Shown here in pieces: positions 44,331-55,980 of a stretch of 64,000 nucleotides of DNA. The notes under the pieces are model-generated. The model did not search any database. It saw nothing but the letters and a program-made list of their open reading frames with translations, and was not told the origin of the DNA. This DNA is from Berberis thunbergii (lineage: Eukaryota > Streptophyta > Magnoliopsida > Ranunculales > Berberidaceae): the NCBI GenBank assembly GCA_003290165.1, contig QNQO01010770.1, forward strand, positions 1 through 64,000, in the 5' to 3' direction. How positions within the stretch are numbered: the stretch's first letter is position 1; each line of letters begins with the position of its first letter. The position numbers and the translations under genes are program-made.

Positions 44331-44599
44331 GAAACTGGAAAGCCAAATCTGACGGCTTTTTCGAGGAAGAGACCACTTGAAGAATGGAGTGTGATCCCGA
44401 CTCTGCTTGCTTTTATCGTCGATGATCCTGGATGCTTGAATTCAAGGTCTGGCGATCTGTCTTTGGTTCTTCTCCACCAGTGAACTCGATGATGAAGTTT
44501 GCCAATGTCTGGGCTTTGATGGCGGTTCTTAGAGCATAGCTTATGTCAAGCTGCCCGGGTTCTACTGACCATTTCACCATCCTGCCGGATAACTCTAAT

Positions 44600-46040
44600 T
44601 TATGCAGGTACCGAGTGGAGCGGGTGCTTGGTTAGAACTGTTATAGAGTGGGTCTGAAAATAGGGCATCAGTTTCCCAGAGGATTCAACCAGTGCCAGAG
44701 CTAACTTTTTCAGGTCCGAGTAGTGTGCCTCCAATTCCACGAAGATTTTGCTGGCATAATACACTGGTTTTGGGGTCCCTGGATCATCTTGTACGAGGGC
44801 TAAGTCGACAACATGCTTGGAAACAGACAAGTATAAGAAAAATAATTCCCCCGTCGCCGGTTTTGAGAGTAGTTTTAGACTCCCCATGTAGCTTTTAGGC
44901 TCTGAAAGGCTTGTTCTCACTTTTCATTCCACGAGAATCCTTTGCTTCCTCTTAGTATTTTAAAGAAAGGAAAGCACTTATCGAATGATTTAGATATAAA
45001 CCTGTTGAGTGTTGCTACCCTTCTAGTCAGACTCCGAACGTCTCTGATGTTGGCCGGGGCTTTCATGTCGAGAAGGGCCTGAATCTATTTTGGGTCTGCC
45101 TTGATTCCCCTCTTGTTCACTATATAGCCTAAGAATTTTTCAGACTCAACTCCGAACGTCCACTTTTGTGGGTTGAGCTTCATCTGGTACTTCCTGAGCT
45201 AGTTGAATGTTTTAGTGAGGTCTCCTATGTAGTCGGGGTTGCAGAGGCTCTTGACCAGCATATCGTCGATGTAGACCTCCATGTTCCTGCTGATCCGCTC
45301 TTTAAACATTCGATTTACCAGTCGTTGATATGTAGTGTTTGCGTTCTTTAATCCGAACGACATCACCCAGTAACAATATATCGCTCTCTCAGTTATGAAA
45401 GATGTATTTTCTTAATCCGGGGGGTGCATTAATATTTGATTGTAGCATAGGCATCTATGAAGCATAGTAGGTTGTGCCCGGATGTGGCATCCATGATCTG
45501 ATCAATGTGGGGGAGCGAAAAGTTGTCTTTTGGGCAGGCTTTGTTTAGGTTCGTGTAGTCTATACACTCTCCATATCCCATTTTTCTTTTTTCCAAAAAT
45601 AATGTTTGCCAACTAGTCTGTGTATCGTGATTCCTTAATCATGTCCGCGTTGATTAATAGTTGCACCTCTTTATTTATTATCGCATTTCTCTCGGGCGCC
45701 ATGGATCTATTCTTCTGCTGTATGGTTTTCCTTATGGGGTTCACCTCTAGGCGATGAGTGGTTATTGAAGGGTCAATTCCCACCATGTCTCGCATGGTAG
45801 GTGAAAATGTCTTGATTCCATTGTAGCAGCTTCGTGAGTTGTTCCGTCAAATCTTTGCTCAAGCGGGAACCTATCTGGATAGCTCTGCTGTTGAGATGGC
45901 TATTGAGGTAGACCATGATGGTTTCTTCTTTCAGTTGGCCAGCGTTGGGCCTGCCTCGAGGGCTTACGGGAGCTTCGTCGCCTGAGATAGGTTGCTCTCC
46001 CCCTGATTCTCGGGCGAGATTGAGAGACATCGTGGTCATG
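44600..46040 (-). pseudogene. Tat reverse transcriptase and first RNase H
   Basis: LTEQLTKLLQWNQDIFTYHA (about 45800-45860) leads to the RT start HRLEVNPIRKTIQQKNRSMA. RT landmarks in other frames: LPHIDQIMDATSGHNLLCFI with DAYA near 45470-45520 and the catalytic EVYIDDMLVKS at 45259-45280. FLGYIVNKRGIKADPKIQAL lies near 45080-45140. RNase H is LYLSVSKHVVDLALVQDD, PVYYASKIFVELEAHYSDLK, VESSGKLMPYFQTHSITVLT at 44600-44870. Many shifts; no long frame remains. Confidence 0.85.
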
Positions 46041-46570
46041 GTGCCAGCTGTTAACTAAGAATCGCTTGGTAGTAGTGCCGTCATGCACTGGCATTCTCTG
46101 GCGATCCCTTGGTTCTCTTAACGTACCGACTGCTAGGTTTATCAGATACTTGATGCACTGATGTAGATTGGAGACGGTCACTCCCATTTGGTGTATCCAG
46201 GGTCTCCCAAGATTGCATTATATGTTGAAGGTGTGTCGATCACTATGAACTCTTGAAACGAAGTTTTTTTAGTCGACTTCTCTCCTGCTACTACTGTCAG
46301 TTGTATTTTCCCACTGGAAAATGCTTTTTGCCACTGAAATCGATCATCAAACGGTTATCAGAGAAACAAGACGTTCAATGAGCTTCCAGTACCCACCAAG
46401 GATCTCCTTACTTCTCCGCTTGCCAGAGAGATTGTTATTATCAGGGCATCATTATGTGGGAGTTGGATGCCCTGGAGGTCTTCGTCTGTAAAGGCTAGTG
46501 GTACGGGGTGGTCATGCCTTTGAGCGTGTGGTGTTAGTTGTTCTCCGCGTATTGCTTGGACCCTCATATC
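46041..46570 (-). pseudogene. Tat protease region
   Basis: PLAFTDEDLQGIQLPHNDAL and VRRSLVGTGSSLNVLF give the Tat protease signature, but the catalytic DTGSS is GTGSS (D to G at about 46385-46402), which would abolish activity. Further on, LGRPWIHQMGVTVSNLHQCI (about 46150-46210) is the conserved protease-to-RT linker. Confidence 0.85.
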
Positions 46571-47139
46571 CCGGAGAGCCCTTTCCTAGACCTGTTTGAT
46601 AGTTTGGACTTGGAGTGGGCTCCATGAAGCACGCATATTGCATCCGCTGATTCTTCTTTTTTCCTTTTGTCGAGGGGTTTCTCCCTGGGCTTGGCTTTAC
46701 TCCTGATTATTTGTTCTTTCTCTAGGGCGATGTAGCTCTATGATTCTCTTGCCAGGTTTGCCATATTTGTTGGTGGGTCCAGAGTTAGGAAGTTAGAAAA
46801 TTTACATTTCCCCAAACCATCTATGAAGGCCGAAATGACTGTCGTGTCGTTGCACACGTTAACGAGAGATAGATCACTGCTGAAGCGTGTTAGGTAAGCA
46901 TTCAGTGTCTCGTTAGGCTTTTGTTTCATCGACTTGAGCATCTTCATTGTCAACAGGATTTGCTGTATAAAAAGTGATCTTGGATCTGTTTCGGGGTTCG
47001 CCAGTGCTGCTATTGTTCTGGGAGCGTGAGCTTGATGCATGTGCGTTGCTTGCACCGTCGAAAGCGGTGAAGTAGCGCCAGGATGAGCATTCGATGTGTC
47101 CCCTTGTACTCCATTGTTGCGTGATTTGGTGGTCACCAT
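46571..47139 (-). pseudogene. Tat gag fragment
   Basis: 133 codons at 47139-46738: SLFIQQILLTMKMLKSMKQK, PNETLNAYLTRFSSDLSLVN, ISAFIDGLGKCKFSNFLTLD are Gag capsid (retrotrans_gag) motifs. After a stop the frame continues as a Lys-rich tail (LEKEQIIRSKAKPREKPLDK) without a clear zinc knuckle. The N-terminal half of gag seems short compared with relatives. Confidence 0.75.
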
Positions 47140-47192
47140 CTCTTTGTATCCCGAAGAAAGATGATGCTAGTGAAGGTTAGGAACTTTGTCGT

Positions 47193-47210
47193 CCCCACAA
47201 CGGTGCCAAA
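47193..47210 (-). promoter_or_regulatory. Primer-binding site, tRNA-Asp type
   Basis: CCCACAACGGTGCCA reads TGGCACCGTTGTGGG on the element strand, 1-2 bp from the 5' LTR. Tat elements use TGGCGCCGTTGCCGGGG (tRNA-Asp); here G-to-A, C-to-T and one further change have accumulated. Confidence 0.7.
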
Positions 47211-47211
47211 C

Positions 47212-47816
47212 TGAAGCAATCATTTTTCGCTCCTTGCTTTGACCTTGACCTGTACAAGGAACACACATGAGCCACGAACCACCATTGTGGTGGCCGAATG
47301 CACTCCGATGCTAAAGTCAGATAGGGATCTGAGGAAGGTGTAATGTTGTAAATAGGGAATTTGTAGCGTACCTTAGCTTACCAACCTCGTGTCGCATTTA
47401 TAATGCTTGAGTCCTGGTTCGATCAGGCCATCAATGGCGTAGATTAGGGAAGAATATCTTCGTGAAAATCATTCTCTAATTAAGAGTCGTGTTGTGGAGA
47501 TGAGTTTTCTTGTTAGCCTTGTGCTTCTAGATACGTCAGAGATAGTTCCCGTTCCAAGAGTAGTTTGTAGATAAAAGTCTCCACGTGTGATGTATACTCT
47601 GAAATTTGCTTCCTAGTTGGAAGCAAAGATCTGCTGTAATTGCCCATATATATGAAGCTGATCCTTAAGATATTTGCCTTAGCAGGGCTTACGATTATTG
47701 AGGATGGTTGTGAGACACGTGAACTTAGCAGGTTGTAAGAATTTAGGTTCGTGTGACGGACGTGTCATCATGACACGTGTACGACGCAAGGGAATGACCA
47801 TTTTAGCGTATCATCA
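47212..47816 (-). repeat. 5' LTR of the Tat element (right copy)
   Basis: 605 bp, TGAAGCAATC to CGTATCATCA on the plus strand. Clearly diverged from the left copy. Confidence 0.88.
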
Positions 47817-47821
47817 TGCAC

Positions 47822-48760
47822 TAATAACTACTAAGAAATCTAATTAGAAGAAACACCTAAATAAGTACAAAGCACAGAAGCAGAGTTTAATTTAATGGAA
47901 ACTAAAAGAAGTGAATAGGGAAAACTTTTATGAAACTTCAATTCAAAGTTATAATCGAAAGAAGCGTCAATGGAAGCCGGATGAAGCTTTGATTGAGAGT
48001 TATAAATAAGTATAACTTCTATGAAATTTTCAAAGAGAGGTAGGGAAAGACATTTTGGAGGGTTATCAACCTTAAATAGAGTTTTGAGAGAGAGGGGGAG
48101 ATGGAGAAAGTGGAGAGAGATCGTAAAGGTTTTGAGTTTGAGAAGAATCCACCTAAGTTGTAAATGTAGAAATCATAGAATCTGGCTTCATTGAGCATCC
48201 TTTGAATACGAAAGATGAAGAAGTTTTGAAAGTTTTTTCTCCTATAGTTTTTTTTTTTTTTGTCAATATAAAAATTTATTTGAAAACTATTTCTTAAGGG
48301 TGCAATCATGAACTTTTCTTGTGCCCCAAGCTAAAAATGTTAATTGCTATAAATACTCTAAAATATATCATTTCTTGAATTTTAACATATATTGTTTTGC
48401 AAAACTCAACTTCAACAATTTTATAGGAAATTTCTCCCAACATGCATAAAGTAAACACTTAAATAAGACAATGATAATTGCGTTCGTCCTGAATTTAATT
48501 CAATACTATGCCTTGAGTAACGCAAATGTTATGAACTAATAATTTTAAAATTGTTTAAAAGTAGTAAAAATGTATAAAAACCTATTTTCTTAACAACATC
48601 AAAAATATTTCTAGCAAAAAATTGAGTATTACTAAGCCTTCAATTTACCAGATTTTTGCAATTTGGATGTTTATCAACACTTCAGTTTAAATCCTTACCA
48701 TCCTTGATCATGGATATGTTGGTATAGTATGACATAAAATTAGCAAAATATGGAGTTACA
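47822..48760. other. Spacer, no gene recognised
   Basis: AT-rich. An apparent minus-strand frame at 48019-48309 is low-complexity and not supported. Ends with GAGTTACA (48753-48760), the target duplication of the following hAT element. Confidence 0.4.
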
Positions 48761-49639
48761 TACGGGTGGGTACAGTTTGGGATTGGGCTTGTCATGATCC
48801 CGGTCTTGGTCCAGTAAAACGGGACCGAAACAGTCCAAGATAGTGAATTTTCTTGGGCAGATCCGATTTGTCCCGGACCAGTTTTAATTGAAACGGCTCG
48901 AGATGGGACCATACCATCCCAGTTCATAAAAAATATATATATATCCATGCCCAAGCCTCCCTTTTCCCCTTATTTCCACTTCCCCCTTCCCAACAAAAAA
49001 AATGTACCTATAGTTGGGAACAAGGAATGTGATTTCTCGAAATATGTCGAAATTTTACAAAATATTTCTTATTTTGAAGTTACCGCAATCTCTTTCCAAA
49101 TCCGAAATATGTCGAATTTTTTCGGAGAAAATAAACAAATATTTTAATCTTCATATATTTTAACATGTTGTAATTTTATTTTAGTATCAAAAGTTTGTCA
49201 TGTGAGTGATTCTTACACAATATGTAGTTTGTATGACACTGTCATGCGAGACTTTTTATGTAATATTTAAGAGTCTAAAATGCATAACTAATATTGTTAA
49301 ATTTGAAATCACAACTGAAAATTTTATGTTTTTCCTACACAACGAAGTATTTCACGATCACATTTATTAAAATTACGAAATCAAAATTAACTCAAGAAAC
49401 AAAATCACAATCCTTGGTTGGGAGTCCTTTTTAGCATAGGTTTCAAATTTGTGTTTGATACACATTCACAATGTAAGAAACCTCTTAGCAAAGTTTGATT
49501 GATTGATTGACATCTCATCATGCTCAATGTCTTGATACTGGAGTATATGGCTTATATTCTACTCCTATTTGTAAAGATCAAAATCTCTAATTCAAGATAA
49601 TTTTTTACTTCTCTTACTAAGGCTAATTTCCAATTGTAG

Positions 49640-49837
49640 TAAATGAGCAGAATAAGGGAACATAGCATCATGATGAGTCGGGGACGCAGAGGATCCAAGC
49701 TTCAATCTTGTGTCCTAACTTCCTCTTCCACTAAACCCCTATTTTCAATACTAGGTTTTTCTTCTTCTTCATGCTCTCCACTTTTTGGAGTTTACAAAGC
49801 TTCCACAGATTCCAAAGAATCATGATTTTCTACTATG
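49640..49837 (-). pseudogene. Acidic coding-like fragment inside the hAT element, part 2
   Basis: On the minus strand the sequence flanking the Copia site reads SIQSENLELIEEEKR (55266-55320 side), then on this side ENHDSLESVEAL, stop, TPKSGEHEEEEKPSIENRGL and VEEEVRTQD. It is rich in Glu and broken by stops. I do not recognise the protein. The continuity across the insertion supports a once-open frame in the element, perhaps a captured host exon. Confidence 0.35.
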
Positions 49838-50508
49838 TGTTGAGACAAATACCAATAAAACAATACCAAGGAAATAATCTAAAGCAATAATAAATGAAAC
49901 ACTAAGATTTACGTGGAAAAGCCTTCAATGTGAAGAAAAAACCACAGGGAAAATCCAAGAGAATCCACTAATCAAATAAGAATAAGTACAATAACTTCTT
50001 AAGTTTTTTTGCCCAATGCTTGTGTAATACAAGGAGTAAATAACACGGGTTACCTCACAACAAATTAACCCAAAAGCTCTTTCAACTTCTTCTGTCAAAT
50101 CAATCGACAAAACTGAGTCGATATCGCAGCCACGCGTCACACTTCAGTGCACAAAATTGTGCCCAAAGAATCAAAAACAAAGTCACCGTCCACGCACACA
50201 CAACCGCACCAAACACCAAAGTGAATACTATGTTCTATGTTGCTTATTCACGCAACAACTTCTCTGAAAACACTATGAATAAAACTTTGTTTTATGCACC
50301 TATTTATATTTGTTTGCAGCCTCCCAACACCGCCTCAAATAGAACTTTGTTTCTATTTAATTAACCAGCTGCCAACTCATTTCTTATTCAAAACAAAAAC
50401 TATGTTTTTGTTTCTTATTGAAAACATTTTTCCTTAGTCAACCAAACTTGAAATTATGTTTGATTAATTACCAAAGTTTGATCCACCCTAATGGGTTGGA
50501 CCTCAACA
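49838..50508 (-). repeat. 3' LTR of the nested Copia
   Basis: Left copy, 671 bp. CTATTTATA at 50300-50308 is the minus-strand TATA-like box. Followed by AATCTCCCCCTCCAGATC, the polypurine tract on the element strand (GAGGGGGAGA). Confidence 0.92.
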
Positions 50509-50791
50509 AATCTCCCCCTCCAGATCATTAGGGAAGAATCACTGCCTAATCATATTAGGCCATTCCAATGAGTTCTCTACAAAACTCATGTTTTCCTTTT
50601 GGAGCTACTCTTGTCATCATGTCGGAAGGATTTTCACTAGTATGAATCTTTGCAACCTGGAAACAATTTTTCTCAAGCACATCACGTATCTAGTGGTAAC
50701 GTGTATCAATATGCTTGGTAAGTCCATGGTATGTGGCATTCTTACTCAACTCAATAGCATTCTGACTTTCACAATGCACCACATGCTTTTT

Positions 50792-52062
50792 CTAATTCAT
50801 ACCCATCTCCTTCAGCAATCTTTTCAACCATAACATTTTCTTCCCTGCTTCATTCATGGCAATATACTCGGCTTCAGTAGTTGACAAAGCAACACACTTT
50901 TGCAATCTAGATTGCCAAGCTACAGCTCCCCCTGCAAATGTGAAAACATAACCTAAAGTCAACCCCTTCTTGTCTAAATAACTTGCAAAATCTGCATCTG
51001 TGTACCCTTCTAACACAACTCCTAAATTACCAAAGCTTAAACAAAGCTTTGAAGTACCTTTCAAATATCTCATAATCCATTTAACTGCAGTCTAATGTTC
51101 TTTTCTTGATTTTCTGAATACCTATTCACAACACCGACTGCTTGAGCAATATCTGGTATTGTACAAACCATAGCATATATCAAACACCCTACAGCAGAGG
51201 AGTAAGGAATACTTGACATATGCTTCTTTTCTTCATCAGTATGAGGAGATAACTTGGCACTTAACTTGAAGTGATTAGCAAGTGGAGTACTCACGGGCTT
51301 AGCATCATTCATGTTGAACCTTTCAAGTATTTTTTCAACATACTTTTCTTGTGACAACCACAACTTCTTAATTTTTCTGTCACGTGTAATCTTCATCCCT
51401 AGGATGTGTTGAGCTGGCCCCAAGTCTTTTATATAAAAAAAGCTAAACAAATCTTTTTTCAACCTGCCAATCATATCAACATCTTTTCCAACAATTAGCA
51501 TATCATCAACATAAATCAAGAGAATAATGAAGCTATCAGGCAAAAAATATCTAACATAACCACAATGGTCTAGAAGTGTTATCTTGTAGCCATGTCCTAC
51601 CATAAAGAAGTCAAACTTCTTATACTACTGGCTTGGAACCTATTTCAATCCATAAAGGTTTTTCTTCAATTTGCATACCATATGTTATTTGCCTTTCACT
51701 TCAAAACCCTCTGGTTGTGCCATGTAAATTTTTTCATGCAAATCCCCATGAAGAAATGCAGTTTTAACATCTAACTGCTCAATCTCAATCTCAAGATCCA
51801 AGCTAGTTGCAAGATTTAACTCCACTTTGATGGATGTCATATTCACACCGGGTGAGAATACCTCATCAAAATCTATCCCCTTATTTTGCGCAAAGCCTTT
51901 TACCACTAACCGAGCTTTGTGCTTCACATTCTTTTCATCACCATCCTTTTTCAATTTGTACACCCATTTGTTCTTCAAAGGTTTTCTACCTTTTGGAATC
52001 TCAACTAAATCATAAGTACCATTCTTATGCAAGGAACTCATCTCTTCTTGCATAGCTTTCAT
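50792..52062 (-). pseudogene. Nested Copia reverse transcriptase and RNase H
   Basis: From 52062: MKAMQEEMSSLHKNGTYDLV, KNKWVYKLKKDGDEKNVKHK, ARLVVKGFAQNKGIDFDEVF, LDVKTAFLHGDLHEKIYMAQ. A shift near 51600-51690 loses part of the fingers-palm link. Then ILLIYVDDMLIVGKDVDM with catalytic YVDD near 51505-51520, and LGMKITRDRKIKKLWLSQEK. RNase H is YTDADFASYLDKKGLTLGYV with STTEAEYIAM, ending at 50792. Separate frames at 51603-51070 and 51073-50792 nearly join. Confidence 0.92.
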
Positions 52063-52199
52063 CCAGCTATCTTTATCTTTATGACCTAGTACTTCTTGAA
52101 AATTTTCTGGTTCACCTTCTTCTATAAGGATTACATATTCATCATTGGGATACCTTTTTGAAAGTTGGCGCTATCTGGTAGACCTTCTTAATTGAGGCT

Positions 52200-53800
52200 C
52201 TACTATTTCTTGCTGAAGGGGTTGCTCTTCTTGTGCAGACTCATCTGTTTATACATGATCATCACTAACAACTTCATTTTCTAACATAAGGTCACCAACT
52301 ATATCATCTGGCATCTTTCCCTCATTTTCAACATGCGACAAAGGAGGAAGAAGTCGTGTAAGATCTGCTACCTCATTATTTATCTACTTGGGCTTTTCAA
52401 TTTTCTCAAAATCTGCAATGGTATGATCTTCATAAAATACTACATCTCTGCTTCTAATAATTTTCTTATTATCAGGATCCCATAATCTGTAGCCAGACTG
52501 CTCATCTCCATAACCAATGAAAATACATAGATGCATTCTCATTAAGTTTTAATCTCTTCTCCTTCGGTAGATGAACAAATGTTTTACAGCCAAATACCTA
52601 CAGATGAGAGTATGAACTATCTTTCCATCTCCATACTCTTTCTGGAATGTCACCATCTAAAGGAAATGAATGTGACCTGTTGATGAGATAACAAGTTGTA
52701 TTAGCAGCTTCATACCATAACTTTTTTGTCAATTTAGCCATGCAAAACATGAATCTCACCTTTTCTACAATAATCCGGTTCATTCTTTCTGTTTTACCAT
52801 TATGTTGTGGAGTGTCAGGAACTGTCTTTTCATGCCGTATACCAAGCTTACTATAATAAGCTTTAAATTCTTTTGATTTGTATTCGCCACCATTATCACC
52901 GCGGAGACACTTTAAAACTCTACCTGTTTCTCTTTCAACCTTTGCATGAAACTGCTGGAATAGCTGAAAAACCTGGTCCTTAGATCTGAGAAAATATATC
53001 CACACATTTCTTGATGCATCATCAATAAATGTCAAGAAATATCAACTACCACCAAGAGAATCTGCTTCAATGGGACCACAAACATCAGTGTAAACCAAAT
53101 CTAACAAGCCGTGTTTTCTTTTTGATGATCTACGAAATGCAACTCTATGATGTTTACCAAATAAACAATAATCACACGGGTTAAGAGAAGTACCTTTCAA
53201 GGAGGGAATTAATTTCTTCTTTTCTAAGAGTTGTATACCTTTCTCACTCATGTGTGCAAGTCGCCTATCCCACAAGTTTGTAGAAGAGCCATCTTCAGCT
53301 GCATTCAAACCAGTCTTACACAATTTCACCTGAGTTTTGTATAGTGTGCAACACGCCTTACCCTTTGCCACAACAAGTGAACCTTTGGTAAGCTTCCATG
53401 CACCATTACCAAATTAATATACCCTTTCTTATCCAAAACAAGTCCAGAAATCAGGTTCAAACGAAGATCAGGAACATGACGTACATCTTTCAAAGTCAAC
53501 GTGCACCCCGTATTAGTCTGGACACACACATCACCTATTCCCACTATTTTAGAGTTGCTAGTGTTTCCTATCTTTACAATGCCAAAATCTACTGCTCTAT
53601 AATTAGTGAAATAGTCTTTCCTTGGGGTTGCATGATAAGATGCATCAGTGTCAATCCATTCGCTTCCTTCATTTGCAACATGCAAACATTCACCTTCGCC
53701 ATACAAAAGAGCCACGGGTTCATCAATAACATCAGCTGTAGCTTCTTTACTATCACCATTATTCGGTTTTCCCTTTTTCAAATATCTTTTGTAACTATAA
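52200..53800 (-). pseudogene. Nested Copia protease and integrase
   Basis: Protease: EWIDTDASYHATPRKDYFTN, where the family active site D-S/T-G-A reads DTDA (Gly to Asp near 53640-53660). The GAG-pre-integrase domain is LWDRRLAHMSEKGIQLLEKK ... CDYCLFGKHHRVAF (53160-53290). Integrase core: LVYTDVCGPIEADSLGGS, stop, FLTFIDDASRNVWIYFLRSK, LRGDNGGEYKSKEFKAYY and TPQHNGKTERMNRII, so the D, D and E positions are present. 52200-52590 is a poorly conserved linker to RT. Confidence 0.9.
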
Positions 53801-53802
53801 CA

Positions 53803-54480
53803 TTATTTTCTGAAATGGCCTAGTTTACCACAATAATGACACTTAAAACTTCTATCTCTTGACTTTGACATCCTTCTTAACTTATCACGGTTCTTATCAT
53901 AACCATGATATTTCTTATATTTTTCTCTCCCCAAGTTTTCAGTCACAAGTGCCTGGGAATGATTAGTATCGGCAAACTTCCTTTTTGTCTCTTCATTTAA
54001 TAAACTACCAGAAACCAACTCCTTGGTAAGCTGTCCATTCGGTGCCGAATTACTAACCGACACCACCAATGTTTCCTAACTATCTGATAATGAGCTAAGA
54101 AGTAATAATGTTTGTATTTCTTCATCTAACACTATCTTCATGTTGGACAACTGATTCACCACACTTTGCACCTCATTCAAGTGCTCAGCAATAGAACTAC
54201 CTTCCTTGAATTTCAAGTTCACTAACTTCCTGATCAAGAAGGCCTTGTTTGCAGTGGTTTTCCTTTTATATAAATTCTAGAGTTTGGTCCAAATAGCATG
54301 TACAGACGTCTTAGCTGACACATGATGAAATACTGAATCATCTAACCATTGCCTCATGTGACCAATAGCCTTTCTGTTTAATTTCTTCCACTCTTCTTCT
54401 GATGTATCCTTGGGTTTAGCTACATCTCCCTCATTTGGAAAGTACAAAACCTTACAGTATAATATGACTTCCATCTTGGC
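53803..54480 (-). pseudogene. Nested Copia gag
   Basis: EEEWKKLNRKAIGHMRQWLD, DDSVFHHVSAKTSVHAIWTK (UBN2-like), then in other frames KLVNLKFKEGSSIAEHLNEV, and at 54069-53803 VSVSNSAPNGQLTKELVSGS with the zinc knuckle CHYCGKLGHFRK followed by a stop before the last Cys. Similar in order and wording to the Copia at 57.8 kb. Confidence 0.88.
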
Positions 54481-54577
54481 TTTTCAAATAACATAGTTTG
54501 AGCCATTAAGGCTAATCATCCTTGTATTGTTGTTATTCTCCATGTCAATTCTCTTAATTGACAATCTCCCAACAATT

Positions 54578-54589
54578 GCTCTGGTACCA
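54578..54589 (-). promoter_or_regulatory. Primer-binding site of the nested Copia
   Basis: GCTCTGGTACCA is TGGTACCAGAGC on the element strand: one change from the initiator tRNA-Met site TGGTATCAGAGC. Confidence 0.88.
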
Positions 54590-54592
54590 CTT

Positions 54593-55265
54593 TGTTGAGA
54601 CGAATACCAATAAAACAATACCAATGAAATAATTTAAAGCAATAATAAATGATACACCAAGATTTACATGGAAAACCCATCAATGTGAAGGAAAAAACCA
54701 CGGGGCAAATCCGAGAGAATCCACTATTCAAATAAAAAGAAGTACAATAACTTCTCAAGCTTTTTTGCCCAAAGCTTGAGTAATACAAAGAGTAAACAAC
54801 ACGAGTTACCTCACAGCAAATTAACCCAAAAGCTCCTTCAACTTCTTCTACCAAATCAATCGACAAAACTGAGTCGATATCGCAGCCACGCATCACACTT
54901 TATTGCACAAAATCGCGCCCAAAGAATCAGACACAAAGTCATCGTCCACACGCACACAGCCGCACCAAACACCAAAAAGAATACTATGTTCTCTGTTGCT
55001 TATTCACGCGACAGCTTATCTGAAAACACTATGAATAAAACTTTGTTTTATGCACCTACTTATACTTGTTTGCAGCCGCCCAACACCGCCTCAAATAGAA
55101 CTTTGTTTCTATTTAATTAACCCGCCGCCAACTCATTCCTTATTCAAAACAAAAAACTTTGTTTTTGTTTCTTATTGAAAACATTTTTCCTTGTTCAACC
55201 AAACTTAAAATTATGTTTAATTAATTACCAAAGTTGGATTCACCCTAATGGGCTGGACCTCAGCA
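54593..55265 (-). repeat. 5' LTR of the nested Copia
   Basis: Right copy, 673 bp, TGTTGAGACG to GGACCTCAGCA. CTACTTATA near 55056-55064 replaces the CTATTTATA of the other LTR. Confidence 0.92.
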
Positions 55266-55760
55266 CTATGATACGTTTTTCCTCTTCAATAAGCTCCAAG
55301 TTTTCACTTTGAATGCTCAACTCTTCTTCTACTTCTTCCTCCTTCAATGGGTCTTCTTCAATTTGCTTATATCCTAGATTTCAACCTCATCTGAAACCAC
55401 ACATTTATCTGAAATTCCTTCTTTTGTTTTTGTATGAAAGGGTGATATGCAACAGGCTCATGATTGATTGCATGTTGCAAGAGGTTGGGGGATTTAAGAT
55501 CGATTGTTCCTGTCTCTTTCAAGATGTGGAGGGGGAGTGGATGGGGTGGCGGTAGAAGTGGTTGGGGTGGAGGCGGCGGGGAGGAGAAGCGGGTTGGGAT
55601 TCTTGAGAGTGGTGGTGGGGTGGGGATGATAGAAGGGCAGTAGGTGGGGAGGAAAATAGGTTGGGGAGGTTAAACTGTGTATGAAAATTGAAATATATGT
55701 CTTTGAAACCATTTGTAATGGTCAGACTAAAGGGACAACAGAGGCCCAATTCGAGTTGCG
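55266..55760 (-). pseudogene. Acidic coding-like fragment and proline-rich tract inside the hAT element, part 1
   Basis: 55266-55410 on the minus strand reads DPLKEEEVEEELSIQSENLE and LIEEEKRII up to the Copia site. 55494-55712 is a C-rich (Pro/Ser/Thr-coding) low-complexity run, PPHLLPFYHPHPTTTLKNPN. Unrecognised; it may be non-coding element sequence. Confidence 0.3.
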
Positions 55761-55980
55761 CTTGGGCTTGAAATAGGTCCACTACATGAATCAGAACGGT
55801 CCAGGATGGATTGTGACTGCATTTTTGGAATTGGTTCCAACCCAATTCCAACCGGTCTGGGACCGAGATCAGGATGAAAAGAGTAGAGCTGGTTTTGGCA
55901 TGGTTTGAAACGGTTTGGAACCACACCGGTCCGAGTCGGAACGTGATGGATCAGGATTCTTGCCCAGCCCTAGAGTTACA

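Larger units (their letters stand above)
39883..47816 (-). mobile_element. Tat-lineage Gypsy (Ty3) retrotransposon, old and heavily decayed (7.9 kb)
   Basis: LTRs at 39883-40570 (688 bp) and 47212-47816 (605 bp) share TGAWGCAAYCATTTTT at the start and CCATTTT...GTATCATCA at the end; many substitutions and a net indel of about 80 bp separate them. The likely target duplication is TACAC (39878-39882) and TGCAC (47817-47821), 4 of 5. Minus-strand order is gag, protease, RT, RNase H, a second (archaeal-type) RNase H, integrase, then a long 3' untranslated region. The second RNase H and the tRNA-Asp-type primer site are typical of the Tat/Ogre lineage. All genes are broken. Confidence 0.9.
49838..55265 (-). 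mobile_element. Copia LTR retrotransposon nested in the hAT element (5.4 kb)
   Basis: LTRs at 49838-50508 (671 bp) and 54593-55265 (673 bp), both TGTTGAGAC to CTCARCA, with an exact CTATG duplication at 49833-49837 and 55266-55270. About one base in ten differs between the LTRs over their first 230 bp, so it is much older than the Copia at 3.9 kb. Minus-strand order gag, protease, integrase, RT, RNase H. The RT/RNase H text (YVDDMLIVGKD, CVALSTTEAEYIAM) fits the Tork/TAR side of Copia. Many stops. Confidence 0.95.
48761..55972. mobile_element. hAT-type element (about 1.8 kb without the nested Copia)
   Basis: An exact 8-bp duplication GAGTTACA flanks it at 48753-48760 and 55973-55980. The left end is TACGGGTGGGTACAG and the right end, reversed, TAGGGCTGGGCAAG; both are followed by CCGGTC/GGGACC-rich subterminal sequence. 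It was interrupted by the Copia element at 49838-55265. Removing that leaves about 1.78 kb with no recognisable transposase. Inside, on the minus strand, an acidic reading frame spans the Copia insertion site. Confidence 0.85.

Noticed and set aside
41444..55972. Pairing the hAT-like end at 41444 with the similar inverse end at 55972 as one 14.5-kb element
   Set aside because: Flanks differ (GCTAATTT against GAGTTACA), and 55972 has an exact 8-bp match with 48753-48760. The first also lies inside the Tat element and the second outside.
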